Assembly (NCBI GenBank): GCA_947044365.1
Contig: OX345641.1
Location: forward strand, 5,667,847-5,731,846
Origin: Petrosia ficiformis
Lineage: Eukaryota > Porifera > Demospongiae > Haplosclerida > Petrosiidae
DNA length: 64,000 bases
Direction: 5' to 3'
Shown: piece after piece, positions 22,762 through 37,300 of the stretch
How the letters are laid out: each line of letters opens with the position of its first letter
Numbering within the stretch: position 1 is the first letter of the stretch
Notes under the pieces: generated by a model
Told to the model about the DNA's origin: nothing
Database searches by the model: none
What the model saw: only the letters and a program-made list of their open reading frames with translations
Translations under genes and position numbers: made by a program

Positions 22762-24834
22762 ACAAAGTACTAATTTTCCAAAACACTCACACTGTCAATA
22801 CAAATACATACATACATGTACTCACCTGTACAAATAATGTATAATTATGTTATTTTCAAAAGTAACACTTTCTCAAGAATAAAATATAACACTAGTACAT
22901 GTACATACATTCAATTGTTTGTTGTTCCGTAATTTTGTACAGAAAGATGATGACACTTTGTATACAGGACGAGCTATTAAATAGCTCAATCTTTCTTTAA
23001 ACACACCAATTATTATTGATTATTATGCTTCATAATTATTATACAAATGCCATTTATAGCATGTATAAATGTATACTCTTAGGATTGTAAAAAAAGGTTT
23101 GAAGGTCACACTTTTACAGCTTGTTATCACACTCACTTGCATAATTGATCATGCACATTAATACAGTCTGTTTGTATTGTTAACAAACATACATACATAC
23201 ATGTAATAATGATACATACAGTACATGTATACATTACATGCATACATCCTGTATTTCAGTATGGTAATGATCCAACATGCCTAGCTTCAGGTTTTAACTA
23301 CATGTACATGTGTATGTATAACATCATAATTAGTACTGTGAACCAGATACAGTTCAGTTAGTTAGATTCATTTACTCTACATGTATTAGATTTGTGACCA
23401 GTTATAGAAAAAAACAATGAAAGGTTTAGGCTACCAGTTTAATAACTGGTTAACTAAGTGGGAATGTATTTGTAATCATGTGAACAATAGGAAAATGGAG
23501 GAAGAGATCTACTCACCTGGTGGTCATTCTTCTGCATCCATTTGGAGGTAGTTTGGCTTCAAATAAGATAGGGTTGGACAGTTATATAAGGGAGATTGTG
23601 TATTCAGTAAACATTGTAGGCAGAAAGTTGCTCATAGTGGTGGAAGAACTCATTAACGATAGCCAGTTAACTGGTTAACTGACAGTTATTGATGAACCAC
23701 TACTACTTAGGGGTATACTCATCAGGTTCACACCTCTAACATGTATACAGGTTATATAATTATGTAGAATGTAATAATCTTGTATGAGCAACAGTGTTTA
23801 GATAAGCTCATATGGTGCACCATTGGGACAAAGATCTTCTTATTGGGGTCTGCAGAATTTTCTCGTTGTGCCAGAATGTGTCGTTAATTATGATTATATT
23901 GTCACCGACAGCATTACACAGATGTAACTCTGTGTTAATTGACTCAAAACGTATTCCCAATAGTGCACACAATGATGTATATCAGTACATGTACAAATAT
24001 ATACAGTGTATGTATTAGTATCACTAATACATACACTGTATACACTGTATGTATATACATGTATATTATGTACATACAATGTACATATGGACAAGCTAAT
24101 TAGGCAAAATATTTCTCAGGTATTCAAATTTGCTGGACTATGTGGTTAAAAGATATTAGGAAGAAACCCTGTTTCTATAAAAGTGAATTAAGAATGAATG
24201 TGATAAAACACAGAAACTCACTCAATTGACAATGTCGTATTATCAATAGAAATAGGTACATTAGTGGGTGGGGTCTAACAGATTCAAATAAATTTCAAAT
24301 CAAGTGTCATGTCACAAATAAAACAATACATTATACCTGAAAACACATGTAGTTATTAATAAAACAAGATACATGTATATGGAGAAAAATTATCCCTATG
24401 ATTGATTTGTGGCATCCAACATTTAGTAATCATGGGTTACTTTCTCATGCCTGCCTGAATCACAACAGCCTATTATAGTTTTTATATACTCTTAATGTTA
24501 CAGAATGACACAACTTCCTTCACTACACATACATGTACAAATATGTGACACAAACATGTAATTATGCACATTAAATCACATGATTTTATGTAATAATATG
24601 TTATAAACAACAAATCCGACACATTTTTAATTAGACATTTAAATCACACAATATGAAAATATTTTATGATAGTTACACTGTATCTACTTATTTTCTACAA
24701 GTCATATGCTACTAAGCTGGGTGTTAGCTTGTGAAATCCAAATGTCATAATGTGGCTTCACATTACTGTTTTATTGAAAAACCAGTTTATTTACATGTAC
24801 ATGTAGATAAATAAATTATCATACATATACATAT
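22762..24834. other. Non-coding stretch, copy A right end
   Basis: No gene supported. It contains a perfect hairpin at 24001. A short acceptor-donor stretch at about 23263-23293 (YGNDPTCLAS reading) resembles an ankyrin exon start but is too short to call. Confidence 0.5.
24001..24041. repeat. Perfect hairpin
   Basis: Arms 24001-24019 and 24023-24041 are exact reverse complements around ATC. The copy B version (63156-63200) differs by a paired change (C-G to T-A) and one G-T. Confidence 0.8.
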
Positions 24835-27575
24835 ACCTGAGAAATATCCATCACATGTACATGTATTATAGTGTGGGTTTAGTTTGATGTTAGAGTTATA
24901 ATATTCTTAAACCATAGTTTGATTTTTGTTTAATCCCATGAAACTAAGATAATATTACGCTTTATAATAGGGTTTGGTTTTAGTTAACTGAACAAGAGTG
25001 GAAATTATTGGGTAATTTTCATTTTAATTACACATGTACATATTATAGTTATAGTTATTGTAATAGTTAGTTATAGTTGAATGCCTCACCAAAAGTGGTT
25101 TTAGTTATACTCACACACTCTTCAGACTCATGACAATACTTCATATCCATCTTGTGATATTTCATACTATTTGTAATATATAAATATTATAATAAACTGT
25201 ACTGAATTATAATACATATCATATTATAATTATTATAATACGATTTTACGATGAGACTTCATTTTGAAATACGAGACTATCACATGTAATGATAAATGAA
25301 CACGATTGAGAATATCAAGAACAAAATAATGTATTCGCTATATTTTCATATAGTAAACCAATGATATTTGATGATCCATGAAGAGTAATCATTAGGATTC
25401 TTAGATTAGTCCAGCCTAGCCACACTCTTCACATAGAACAGGAATGGTCTGGTCTGCTTAGCATATAAGACTTATGTCCATGGCCATGTTCAGCCAAGGA
25501 TATTTAGAGTGGTGGTTGGATTCTAACTTGCTGTTTACCCAGTATATACTATAGCCTATTTACATGTACATGTATTACCTGAGAGGTGGTTAACTCATAT
25601 GAGTGGAATGTTATTTACCCCAACAAACACACCCACAATGTATGTTGGTGGGGTGTATTACAAGCATCTTTGTCAGCTTTATAATTCTGAAGTATACATC
25701 ACTGAAGATTCTAATGGAAAGAGGAGTTGCTACGAAAGCCAATGATGTCAAAATCATGCTTCATTAGATGTGGGAAGAAAGTAAGGCATACACAACTGGC
25801 AACCCTCCAAAGCAAATGGTTTTATTATTAGAGATGTGGCATTCCAACACAAAACCAGACACTACTCTATTTGGTAGTCATTAAGACTTGTACACCAGAG
25901 AGAAATAGCATACTTTCAACTATGGGAACCATAGTCTTTCGTTCCCATAATCTTTCTCAACATTATGCATTAAATTAACTTTTGTGTAATCTGACTGGGC
26001 TGTGAACATCCTCCAAACACTCTGTCCCAGACATTTCCTCCTGTATGCAAAGGGTGTGGCAATGCCAGACCCTCTTAGATACTATTGCAAATTTTTACAA
26101 AGGTCACATACAATATTATCATAAACCTCATTAAAGTACTCATCAGTTCACAATGAGCTAGTCCAAACTCCAAAGGATGTATAATGAAGACTCCATGGAT
26201 CTACAGAATGAAAAATCACTTACTTAGAAATATAAACTGGTAACATCAATATGAGATAGGACACAGTTACTTTCACCTTCAAACTACCATAAATATTGAT
26301 ATTAACTCACCATTTTCGTATAATAAGGATTTTGATTGGTAAAAAGCTGACTCGATATTCTGTTTCCATGCTTTAAGGTGGAGCTTGTGTTATAAACCAC
26401 ACCTACTCTAGCGAGCCACACCCTTCACTTGGAGGAGAAAGGGCGTAGCTCATTTACTACTTCTTTGCAGAGATTGTCAAGATTAAAGAGTTGGACTTGA
26501 AAGTAAGTTATCTAACAGTAAAGTATCATGATGACTGCTTATTAGTCTGGAGACCATTAAAAGTGAAGTGTCTATCCAAGCTCTCCATGCAAATAGTAGC
26601 TATAGTCATTGCATTACATACTTGTTAAGGGCTGTATGCTGTTTAGTTTGTGAGTGGGTTGTTATTATATTATGTGCAGAAACTGTACATGGTTTATATA
26701 CAGACTAGTGTTAGTTAACTAAAACCTCTTTGAGTAAGACTCCGTCAATTTTCTCGTGTATGCTCTCCAATAATTAACTAAATTGCAAATTGTCCTATAA
26801 TGGACACTTTTAGTTATAATTAACTATAAAACTAAAACTTTTTGCGTCACATATGTAATAAGTAGAACTAAAATTGTAAGAAACTAGACATAAATATAAT
26901 TATTATAATTATACTGTTAAAAGTGGTTCGGATTTAGAGGATGAGTAGTGTATCTAAACTCTGAGTCTCAGAACAGAGGAGTTTATCACTCCCTATCCCG
27001 TGGAGTCATATATACAGACTGTGTTAACTTAAGTAATATTAATAATGCTATCCTTAGTCTTTAAGATATAATATTGTTGGTCATGATATTTGGTAGCTAT
27101 GGTAACAGATTATTAGTTTCTCATCCTTCTGTTTTTAAATTTCATAAAGTAATGAATACCATTATTCTGATCATGAAACTAATTATCTCAAGATTATTAG
27201 GTTATAATAATGAATATAATATTACGAGATTAGAGATAAGAAACTAATATTTAATTTACTTGATGTGTTAAAATATATCTAACGATTTCTCTTTTCCATT
27301 CAAATTTTAATTGATAAACAAATACCCTGGAATTTAGAATGTAAATGTATTAAAATGGAATTACCTGAACTTACAATGAAGAGTTTAGATATGCGGGATT
27401 CTTCCTGTAATAGCTATCAGTGTTCTCTGCATTACATCATACATTATATATAACTATAAGCATGGGGTGTGATGTTATATGTACAGTACAGTACTAAATG
27501 TTACATACACAAACTGCCTTGTAGATTGTGTATTTTCCTATTAAATAATTCATTATTATCTACTGAACTCGTATA
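24835..27575. other. Unique stretch upstream of gene B
   Basis: No gene supported, but the promoter and first exon of gene B should lie here or in 28190-28280. A weak exon candidate is 26471-26502 (acceptor TTTGCAG, donor GTAAGT, reading EIVKIKELDLK if entered in phase 1). TAGTTATAGTTA-rich patches at 25040-25110 and 26790-26880 resemble the element at 29133. Confidence 0.4.
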
Positions 27576-27583
27576 CTCCTGAT

Positions 27584-28189
27584 CAGGTCTGGGTTGAAGG
27601 TGAAATGTTGACCTTCGAACCTTCGTTTTCAAACATTCGAAGCATTTGAACCTTCGCGCAATAATTAATCACACAACCATAATTATTCTGTTTACATACG
27701 TAGTTCACACCATAAAACCACAATAAGGTGTCACCACAAAATAAAATTTTACAGAAAACTGAAGTAGAAACAGTGGGATCCACTATAATAAATAGTAAAG
27801 GTACCGGTTCATGATGAAAAGTATACACTATGATCTCTTGAGCGGCTCTCGGAACATTGATGGGGCTTTAAAATACTCTCGAGCGAATTCTGCTTCGCTT
27901 TAGAACTTTCGTCCATCTTCTTCGCTTTATATTTGGATTTTCACCAGGTGTTCTCGTAAGTCGGAGGTTCCTCTATGGTATGCTAGTTTTCTTAAACACA
28001 GTATACACTTAGCTTTCTTTTCTTCCTTAAGCTTCTCAAAACACCTCCAAACATCTGAGATTTAAGCAAGGTCAGTCATGTCTCTTGGGTCAATTGGGTG
28101 TGGCACGAAGGTTCGAAACAGAATTATTGCATTCAAAGGCGCTACAATGAACGAATATACTGAATGTTCGAACATTCGTCCCAACCCTG
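27584..28189. mobile_element. hAT-type MITE upstream of gene B
   Basis: Ends CAGGTCTGGG and CCCAACCCTG with an exact 8-bp duplication CTCCTGAT (27576-27583 and 28190-28197). Several GAACCTTCG/CGAACATTCG motifs lie just inside both ends. No transposase frame. It lies less than 100 bases from the first exon called for gene B. Confidence 0.85.
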
Positions 28190-28280
28190 CTCCTGATATT
28201 ATTACATGCATTAAAAAATTTTTAGAAACCTATGAAATAACTATAAATTGTTCCTATCTCATTATATCCTTACTAACTAG

Positions 28281-28355
28281 ATATATGATGATACTGATGT
28301 TGAACATGTTGAAAATATAAATGTACTATCACTACAAATGGATATTAGGGAATTG
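28281..28355 (+). CDS. Gene B tentative exon, N-terminal coil
   Basis: 75-nt phase 0-0 stretch after TACTAACTAG (a branch-site-like word directly before the AG) with donor GTATGT. It reads IYDDTDVEHVENINVLSLQ and MDIREL, with heptad-like hydrophobics, and joins in frame to the ankyrin exon at 28873. No copy A counterpart is visible to confirm it. Confidence 0.45.
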
Positions 28356-31300
28356 GTATGTCAGTATACATGTACATAATACATGTGTATGTGAAATTAT
28401 TATTACTGATCACTGGTACTGGATTATGTTTTAATTATGATTATGTGTGGATGAATACTTTTATTAAATATCTTGTACAATCTAAACATTTTGTGAATGT
28501 AACTTGATTATATATAATAATAGAAAGATATTGAAATTAAACTGCTAAATGAAAAGAGTAAATGTGTATTTGAACAATGTCCACACTTCTATTGACTATG
28601 ATTAACTCATAATCATAGAAATTAATTATATACTTTGTTATATCATGTGACTCATGATATAGGATAATAATTTGATAGTATTATACATTTGTACTATACT
28701 TAAAGAATTCCTCACAAGTACTAAACTAATAGTACATTACATATATTCATGTTATAGAGTATATAAATGTACTAACTTATAAATTAGAACAAGTTTATGA
28801 TCTGTTTGCTTATTAATTTGTTAGTATAAATTATAAAAGAGATTTTATGTGGTATTATTGTGATTACTTTAGAATAAACAGTTATATGATGCAGTACGGC
28901 GTGGTAATATTCACAAAATCAAAGATGCAATTACTGCAGGAGCAGACATTAATGATACTACTAGTTATGGGGTGAGTATATATCAAGATCAATATTATAA
29001 CATAACTAACAAGTATATACTGTAATCTTATCATCGACACCTACAGAAAGAACATTGTACCTGGGCAAAGTCGGCACATGAAGCATGGCAAAACTTTTAG
29101 TTTGTTTAATTATATTCATGATTGGTGTGATCTAGTGTTGTTTTAGTTTGACAATGATGACTACTTTTAGTTATAGTTATAGTATGGTTGGTTTCTCAAA
29201 CTATTAGATATAGTTATAGTGAAATAACTAAAATAATATTAGGCTTACTAAAAGGGTTTTAGTTTTAGTTAACTAACTAAAAGTATCTATTATTGGCCAT
29301 ATTTCATTTTAGTTAGTTATAGTTATTACAATAGACCAGCTATTTAGTTAACTAAAAGTCACAATACCTTACTAATAGGTTTAGTTATAGTTACAGTTAA
29401 CTAAAACAACACTAGTGTGATCAATTATATTAATTGCTTTGTCATTAATTAATGTTTGATACAGTACAGCTGCAGATGCTAAATGTGGCATTGCTACTGA
29501 CTTGTCACTTTCAAACAGTCACCCTACTGCTTAGGTAACAAACCATGCTTTTTGTATTTGTAGTTTCTTAGAATGTCTTTTGCTGAACTAAGTAAGATAA
29601 AAGGCACCGATGTTTAAAATGTGGAAGAATGAAATGTGGGCGTTGGTGGTCTGGACTACTAAACTGTCAAAGTGCTCACCTTTCTGTCTTCCTGCTATAT
29701 AAATTCTACACAAATGGTTTACTTAGACAATCTTCTTTCCAGCATGAATAATGAGAGTGAATACAGTGAGAGTTGTTTAAATGTTCTGTCCACAAATAAT
29801 TTGATTAAATATGGACATGAATATTGAAATTCAAAAAGGTATCCGGGCATTGCTCGGGCCTGCCTAGGCCTGCAGGCACCTATGAGTCTTATATGATTTC
29901 CAGTATCATAGTCCGTGTAATTTAAAAATAAATATAAATGTGACTGTTCATGTGAAAAGGTACAACTCATCACAGAATACATATTCAGTCATTCTATAGA
30001 GAAATACAGTGAAACCCCTCTTATCTGAATGCTATACTTATTGGCACCTCCTTCCTTCGGGCAACAGAGAAAAAAAAAAGAAAAAATATCTCTTAAATCT
30101 AAAAGGGCCGTGACCATATGTACATGTATGAGGACTTGTGATTCACATCATAGTTAGCTTTCCGAAGAGAGGCTTCTTAGCTGGGGAAAAGAAGTTGTTT
30201 CTTCGGAAAACAACTAAATATTCAACATAATGTACAATATGTAACCCTTCATATGTAACCCTTCATGATGCACAATCTACATGTATTCAGATGGTACACA
30301 TCAAAATGTGTTTATTGATGTGAAGTATGAACCAATTTGCAATATTTCAATCACAATTCTGTAATTAGGAGTTAAGTTTGGCTGCTTTCAAAGTTACGGG
30401 CAGTTTAAAAGATACAGGCACCTCTTGGTTCCACACTGCCCTGACAAGATGGGTTCCGTTATACAATGAAAGTTGGTATCATTAGACTCCTTGACTAATA
30501 TGTTTAATGTACAAAATATGTGAATAGTGATTAAATGTACTTGACAAAAACATGAACGTCTACTTGAAATTTGTAGTCATAATTATGCTATATAATATAA
30601 TGTATACTCTATTGTTGAGATATGAGTTGTACCATTTTGTATTGATGATCACATAATATACCATATGCTGGAAAATGTGTGTGAATATGAAATTTAAAGC
30701 CATTTGTAAAAATAAAAATCACTAATATTATAGTACAATTATGTTTGCATTGTAGGAAAACACATGAATCCACAAGATGTTGTTATATAATTAGTTCAAG
30801 AAAGCCCAAATGGTATACTATGTGCTTCTTTGAGACTCCCATTTTCTGCCATTGATTGAATTTAGTGAAGCCATTGGTTATAAATGTTGATTTGTTCAAG
30901 CTAAGAAAGTTATGTTATGTCGTCTTCACATTCAAGGAAAAGGTGAAGATAGCCAAATGTAGACATGATGACCCCTCATACAGCTTTTTGAAAAGAACTC
31001 TTGTGCCATTTTAGCACATTGACTAAACATGGAAATAAATAAACTAAATACATTGTTGGGTTTGGTAAATTGGTAATACTGGCCTGGGTGATAGTAATTA
31101 GCATTAATAATATACTAACCTGTTATACTGATACATAGTAATAATAATTGTAATACTAAAGTATAGGGTATGTTTGTATTAGGAAAGGTTATATGGACTT
31201 ACATATACATATCTGTCCTAGATTTAGGGAACATATACCATATCTGCTGGTCTCATCCTCAGCCACCCACTCACTTAATATGTGAGAAATGGCAAATTTA

Positions 31301-34300
31301 AGGCTGATATCACACTAACCTATGAGAATGTTCATGCAGATTTGTGATTTCATGATATTATAACACAATAACAAATATATTATAAACTATAAACCTTCAC
31401 CATCAGTTGAAACTAATGGCCATCCTCAGTTTCAATTAATTTCGTTCATTATGTATAACAGTGATAATTCAGGAGGTTAATACTCCTCAACTAATACTAA
31501 TAACACATGAATACAATTAAGTCAACTGTATGAAATATCAACCAAGATATCCTATTCATGTGTAACTTATACCCAAAACTATATTTAATCAACTATTATA
31601 ATTATAAGAGTCACCAAGTTGTATGTCACAATTGTTCGTTCTTTACTGTACTAATTATAACTATTTATTTCTCTTTCACTATCAGTGGGGATATACACCT
31701 CTACAGAGAACAGCAGCTAACAATAAGGTTGAGGTTGTTCGTGTGTTAGTGGAAGCTGGTGCTAGTATTGATATTACTGATAAGGTAATGATCTGTTTAA
31801 TATTAAACAAACTACAAATGTGTATGATAAATTGTGTAAACTAATTATATCTTCAGATATATATTGTGAACCACATATATTTCACAGTATTCATGGTTTC
31901 AAATTACAGTGACTATCGATATTGTCATGTTCACTTGAACAACATGATTGTATGTCTTCTACAATAGACACAATTTATAGTGTATGTGTAGTGGACCTAA
32001 TAATTATGAATAGTGTTACAAACTGGGCATGCTCAGATTGCCTCATGTTCAGTTCTCCTCATGATATATATTTTGTGTATGTCCTTTTTGGATCCATTAT
32101 AATTTTAGTTAGGAACATTACAGTATGTATATACAGTACATGTTAGGTAGTGTAGAGTCATAGATTACTATACATTTAACTATAAGTGTATCATGATCAC
32201 AAAGTTTAGTGTGCTATTTATTAAATACTACATGTACTAATTATAAATAATTATTATCTTGTCTTTCTATATCAGTATGGATGGAGTCCTCTATACATTG
32301 CAGCATACCACAATAGTGTTCAAGTTGCTAGTGTTCTTATAGAGGCTGGAGCTCATATAGATCTACCTAATAAGGTAATGATTTGTTTCACATTAATCAA
32401 ACTACAGATGTATTATATAGTTTATGTACAATGGATTGAATCTTCAGATATGTGAACCACATTTATTTTATAGTATGGCTTCATAATGTATAATGTACTA
32501 CACTAGACACATGATAACATAATATTATAATGAATTCTGTGGTTGAGTCTGTTACTGTATAGCAAAATGTTTTCATCCAGTCTAATTTTCATATTTTTTG
32601 TGATACAGAACAATTTCATGAATATTTAACTCACAAAAAGTTATTGTCGTGGATGGAGTTTGAGCAATATCGATTTAAAAACGAAAGTTTGAGCCACAAA
32701 AATCAAATATCGATGAAAACACGAAAATTAGTCACCACGAAAATATCCTGCTATACAGTAGTGTACAGCACTAGATTACAATATAATAATCTAAGTGATA
32801 ATTAAGGATTTTTAGTTGTACATGTTCATACTCAATCATGATATTATTTATATTCTATGGTTTATATAAATATTATACTAGTTGATTGGGTAATATACAG
32901 TATAAGGCGAAAAAACGTCACCGAAGAGTAGAGGTAACTACGGCGCAACTTCGCTATAATTCTACTGTGAACGTGTTGAAAGTTCGCCGTTAGTTCAGTT
33001 AAACTGCGTTCTTTGTTTGTGGGGGTACTGTGTTGTGTAAATTAATAATAATTAATTTTACTTAAGGGCGTGTCTATCGAAGTACACGTGATAGCATCAT
33101 AGTCGGCTGTGGCAGTGTGGCTAAGCATGTCTTTAAGGTGGTACTAGGGAGTGGGCGGATGCGACTCCAATCAGTTTCAAAATAGAATATTATATAATAT
33201 GACTCTAACCTGGTGTAATGGCAACCTTCATATCTTCTAATCACCTTTATAGGGTCCTGGAAGTGATAAAACATATATAAAATGTCCATTTTTGTAATCG
33301 CAATAAGTACAAAACGGAGAAAGCCACGCCCACCAATCATGGCATGCACCAAGTACAATGCATTTAGAGAAAACAAATAGAGCCGTTTTCTGGAAATTCA
33401 TTTTACTTTTATAGTTACAAGAGGCTGAAGAAAGCTGAATTCTGTAGCTTTCCACTGAAACCATAAAATCTACCTTTCTAGGCACTATCAAACTCCGATC
33501 TTTCTCAGAGACCAACTACAGTTACCTGCCATTGTTTAACACCCACTGCCCCCTCCACCACCCGTGGGCCGTGTTTAGCTTTGTTTCTGAAAATAAACTA
33601 TCAGTCAAAACATTTAGGCCCAATAATTATACCCCCGGGTGGGTGTGGCTTCCAAAAAATACAGAATGGAACCAGATTGTATGCAGCAAGAAGCTTGCAA
33701 GACTAGAAACTGATTGGAGTAGCATCCGCCCACGGAAAAGACTACAACCTTAAGAAAGCAGCTAAAAGAATTGCAAGAAAACTCTGGTGAGTTGCTTATA
33801 GGTGTTATTATAATGTATACTAGAGTTTTTGATGGTCTTCCCGATCCTGGTTGATGCCTGATGCTCCCTGTCTTCTCATACTTTTTCAAAAACTTAGCAA
33901 CTCCACTTCAGCTTGCTGTTAGTCCTTCATTCTTTCAAAGTCGTGAGATGGTATAAGAACGCTTGCTAAGATGTGAATGATACAAAATCCTTTGTTGTTT
34001 GTCACTGCTATAAACCATCGCGGTAGATATTCAATTAGTATAAGCAAAGATAAATTATTTTAGCGCTATGTAAACTGTTTACATAGTATTGGTTCATGAC
34101 GTAATTGTTCCGCATGAATGATGTTAATTTATAGTTGACCGCAGAACTACCTTTGAAGTACTGTTTAAACTACTCCGCAGTACTAGGAGTAGTACTGCAT
34201 AATTACTCTTCGGTTCGGTGATGTTTTTTCGCCTCATACTGTATCTACACTACTATCCAATATGAAGAAACATCCTTTTTGTTCTTGTGCTCTAACTGAT

Positions 34301-37300
34301 GTTATACATGTATGTATGATTTTGTATTATTAGCATATCCAGTTTAAAATACATGTACTGCATGAAAATATCTTTTCCTAATTTCTATCACTTTTTGATT
34401 AATATCATGAAATCCTCATCATCATTTCATACTAATGCTCTTCCTCAGTTTCAATTAAGTTGTTTTATTAAATAATTTATTTGTTCTCTTCTAATATTGA
34501 TAATCCATGAATTAATACTCAAATAATATAATAATACATGAATACTATAAATGTAATATCAATCAAGATTTCATGTACATGTGGAAATTGTACCTAAATA
34601 TTCAATAAGTACTGTTCTAATTATTATGACTATTTATTTTGTCTTTTCACATCAGCTAGGATGGTCTCCTCTCCATAGAGCTGTAGATATGGATAATGTT
34701 CAATTGGTACGTTTGCTGATTCAGGCTGGTGCAAAGACAAAACTACCTAATAAGGTAAATTTATTAAACAAACTACAAATGTGTATGATAATTAAAATAT
34801 AGTTTGTGTACAACTAATTACATGAATCTTCAGGTATATATTGTGAACCATATTTATTTCACAGTGTGGTTTCATATATATGTATAAGTCACTATCTACA
34901 TTATCATGTTCAGTTGAACAACATACCTTTTGTACACAGACACATGATGATAGTAACATCATATACTACCTGTAGTTTAGCATTACAATATGTATGTTAG
35001 TGGAATTAGTATAATTATAACAATCCAAACAAAGTTGAGTATTATTTTGCTATGTACTGTTTAACTGATATAAAGTATGTTGTACATGTATGTCTTATAT
35101 AATATCCCATAATGTAATCAATTAATATTATGTATGGTTTCTATTGCAACTTGGTATTAAACAGAACATATTGAAGCAATTAGTATGAAGTGGAAGTGTA
35201 GTAATGTTGACTGTGTTGAATATGTTCTATACTATTAACAATGAATTGATTGTTATTGAGTTATTGTAATGGTGTATGCATATAGCCAATTATCTATATT
35301 ATTGTTTTATAGTCCCATTGTTTATGTAAGGGCAGCAGCCCTAGTTTCTGTATCTACATGTATATAAGCTGCATTTTTATTCAAGAGATTTAGTCCAGAT
35401 TTCACTAAGGCAGTTAATCACTGTGGAGGTTACTACAGAATTGCCGACGATGGCTACTTTTTTTGGACATGTCGGGCAATTCGATGATAATAAGGAAGAA
35501 TGGATACAGTATGTAGAACGACTAGACCATTTCTATCAAGCAAATGGCATTACTGAAAACAATTGGAAGAGAGCTATTCTACAGCTACAATAGGTCCCAT
35601 GACCTACAAGACACTAAGGAATGTTGTAATGCCCAGAAAACCAGGAGAGATGTCATACCAAGACTTAGTGGCGGCTATGAAGACACACTATTGTTCAACA
35701 CCATCAGAGATTGTGCAACGATTTCGATTTAATAGCAGCTTTACGGAGAGTCAGTATCCACGTTTGTATCAGAACTTCGTAGTTTAGCAGAACACTGTAA
35801 CTTTGAGAATACGCTGGTGGTGATGTTACGTGAGCGTCTTCTATGTGGAATAAACGATCCAAATACACAACGCCAACTACTATCTGAGGTCAACTTAACT
35901 TTCCAGAAAGCCTTCGAGATAGCACAAGGACTGGAATCAGCAGTTCAGAATTTAAAAACACTTCAGGGATCACAAGTTTTGCCTTCCAAGGAGATTCATC
36001 ATGTGGAAAAGACAGTTAGTAACTCATGCATCTTGTTTCTTCTGTGGTAAGAGTAATAATTGTCGGTTCAAGACGGCCAGATGCTACAATTGTGGAAAGT
36101 TTGGACACATAAAAGAAATCTGTCGGGCAAAAGCAATTCCTAACAAGATCCAATATTTCCAAAGGAGCATTTGCAAATGGAAGTCACTGAAGACAAGTAT
36201 GAATACAATCTCTTCACTATCATTTTTACCAAGTCACGTAAACCTATTTTAGCATTAGTTGAAGTTTATGGGAAATCATTAACAGTGGAGATTGACACTG
36301 GAGCTTCATTCTCTGTGATTTCGTACAACACATATGACAAAAACTTCAAGTCTATACCCTTAAAGGATACTAAGATTAGTAGTTGAAAGCATAATTATTC
36401 AGGTGAGAAGCTCAATTACCTATACTGTTTGTGGGAATTGATGGCCTAAGCCTCATGGGTAGGGATTGGTTAACCATTTTCCGTCTCAACTGGAAAGAAA
36501 TTTACTATATTGAGAACTGTTCGATACAAAGTGTTCTCATCAAAGAATTTAGTGGTGATTAACACTCAAGGATTGTCTCGATATAATCGTCTGCCTTTTG
36601 GTGGTGTATCATCGCCACCAGGAAAGGACTGAGATTGAAAAGAAACAAATGGAAGTTCATCGTTCTCTCTGTGTCATACTTGGGATTGCTGAGTTACTAC
36701 AGCAAGTTTTTGCAGAACCTCTCAACGACATTGTCGCCTCTGTACGAGTTGCTTAAGTCATCCATAAAATGGTTGTGGTCTCAAAGACATTCGGAAGCTT
36801 CCAGACAACAAAGAATTTACTCAAATCATCAAATTTTTGATACATTTTGGTCCTGCTAAAGAATTGATCATGTCTTGTGATGCCTCTGCATACACCATTG
36901 GGGCTGTGCTGTCGCACAAATTTGCAGATGGATCTGAAAAGCCCATAGGATTTGCATCCCATACCCTTTCTACTGCTGAGAAGAACTATCCCCAAATAGA
37001 GAAAGAGGGACTCTTTGGTGTATTTGGATTGAAGAGGTTTCACTCATTCCTGTATGAACACCATTTCACAATGTGTACAGATCATAAGCCTCTCCTGTGT
37101 CTGATAGGTGAGCACTGTTCAGTGCCTGCTCAAGCTTCTGCAAGGATCCAAATGAACTTGGCCAGATACATGTGACGTTGATGGTCTAGAGTCATTGTTC
37201 TTCCGCCTGGTCATCAACTGATCCTGGAGAAACCGTCCCTTTAACTGATCCTGGACAAATCGTCCCTCACCTTCAACCGCTCCTGTTCAACCATGGAAGT

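Larger units (their letters stand above)
1..24834. repeat. Segmental duplication, copy A
   Basis: The whole stretch is collinear with the part of the window from 31617 to the right edge. Anchors: the ankyrin exon at 70 matches 31686, the Roc exon at 6051 matches 44767, the last coding exon at 9840 matches 48550, and the hAT remnant at 22256 matches 61351. Identity by eye is very high in exons, introns and flanks. Offsets change only at visible indels: about 0.9 kb missing from B near 32165, a 1.34 kb Tc1 insertion in B, extra Gypsy DNA in B, and satellite length. Homology is already present at base 1, so the left end is outside the window. Confidence 0.95.
32898..34241 (-). mobile_element. 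Tc1/mariner-like element, copy B only
   Basis: Ends CAGTATAAGGCGAAAAAAC and the imperfect inverse GTTTTTTCGCCTCATACTG, flanked by TA on both sides. Copy A has a single TA at this site. 1344 bases. The minus strand keeps a piece of transposase N-terminus at 33824-33904. A nested inverted-repeat segment lies at 33126-33764. Confidence 0.9.

Noticed and set aside
23263..23293. Truncated ankyrin exon (YGNDPTCLAS reading)
   Set aside because: Only 31 bases, no helix residues, and downstream of the gene's polyadenylation signal. Likely chance AG..GT.
28524..28557. Extra gene B exon (KDIEIKLLNEK reading)
   Set aside because: The coil-like reading is attractive, but the only donor leaves phase 1, which would break the phase-0 ankyrin exon at 28873.
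30007..30030. Pogo/Tigger-like terminal repeat (CAGTGAAACCCCTCTTA)
   Set aside because: No matching inverse end or TA-flanked partner found downstream.
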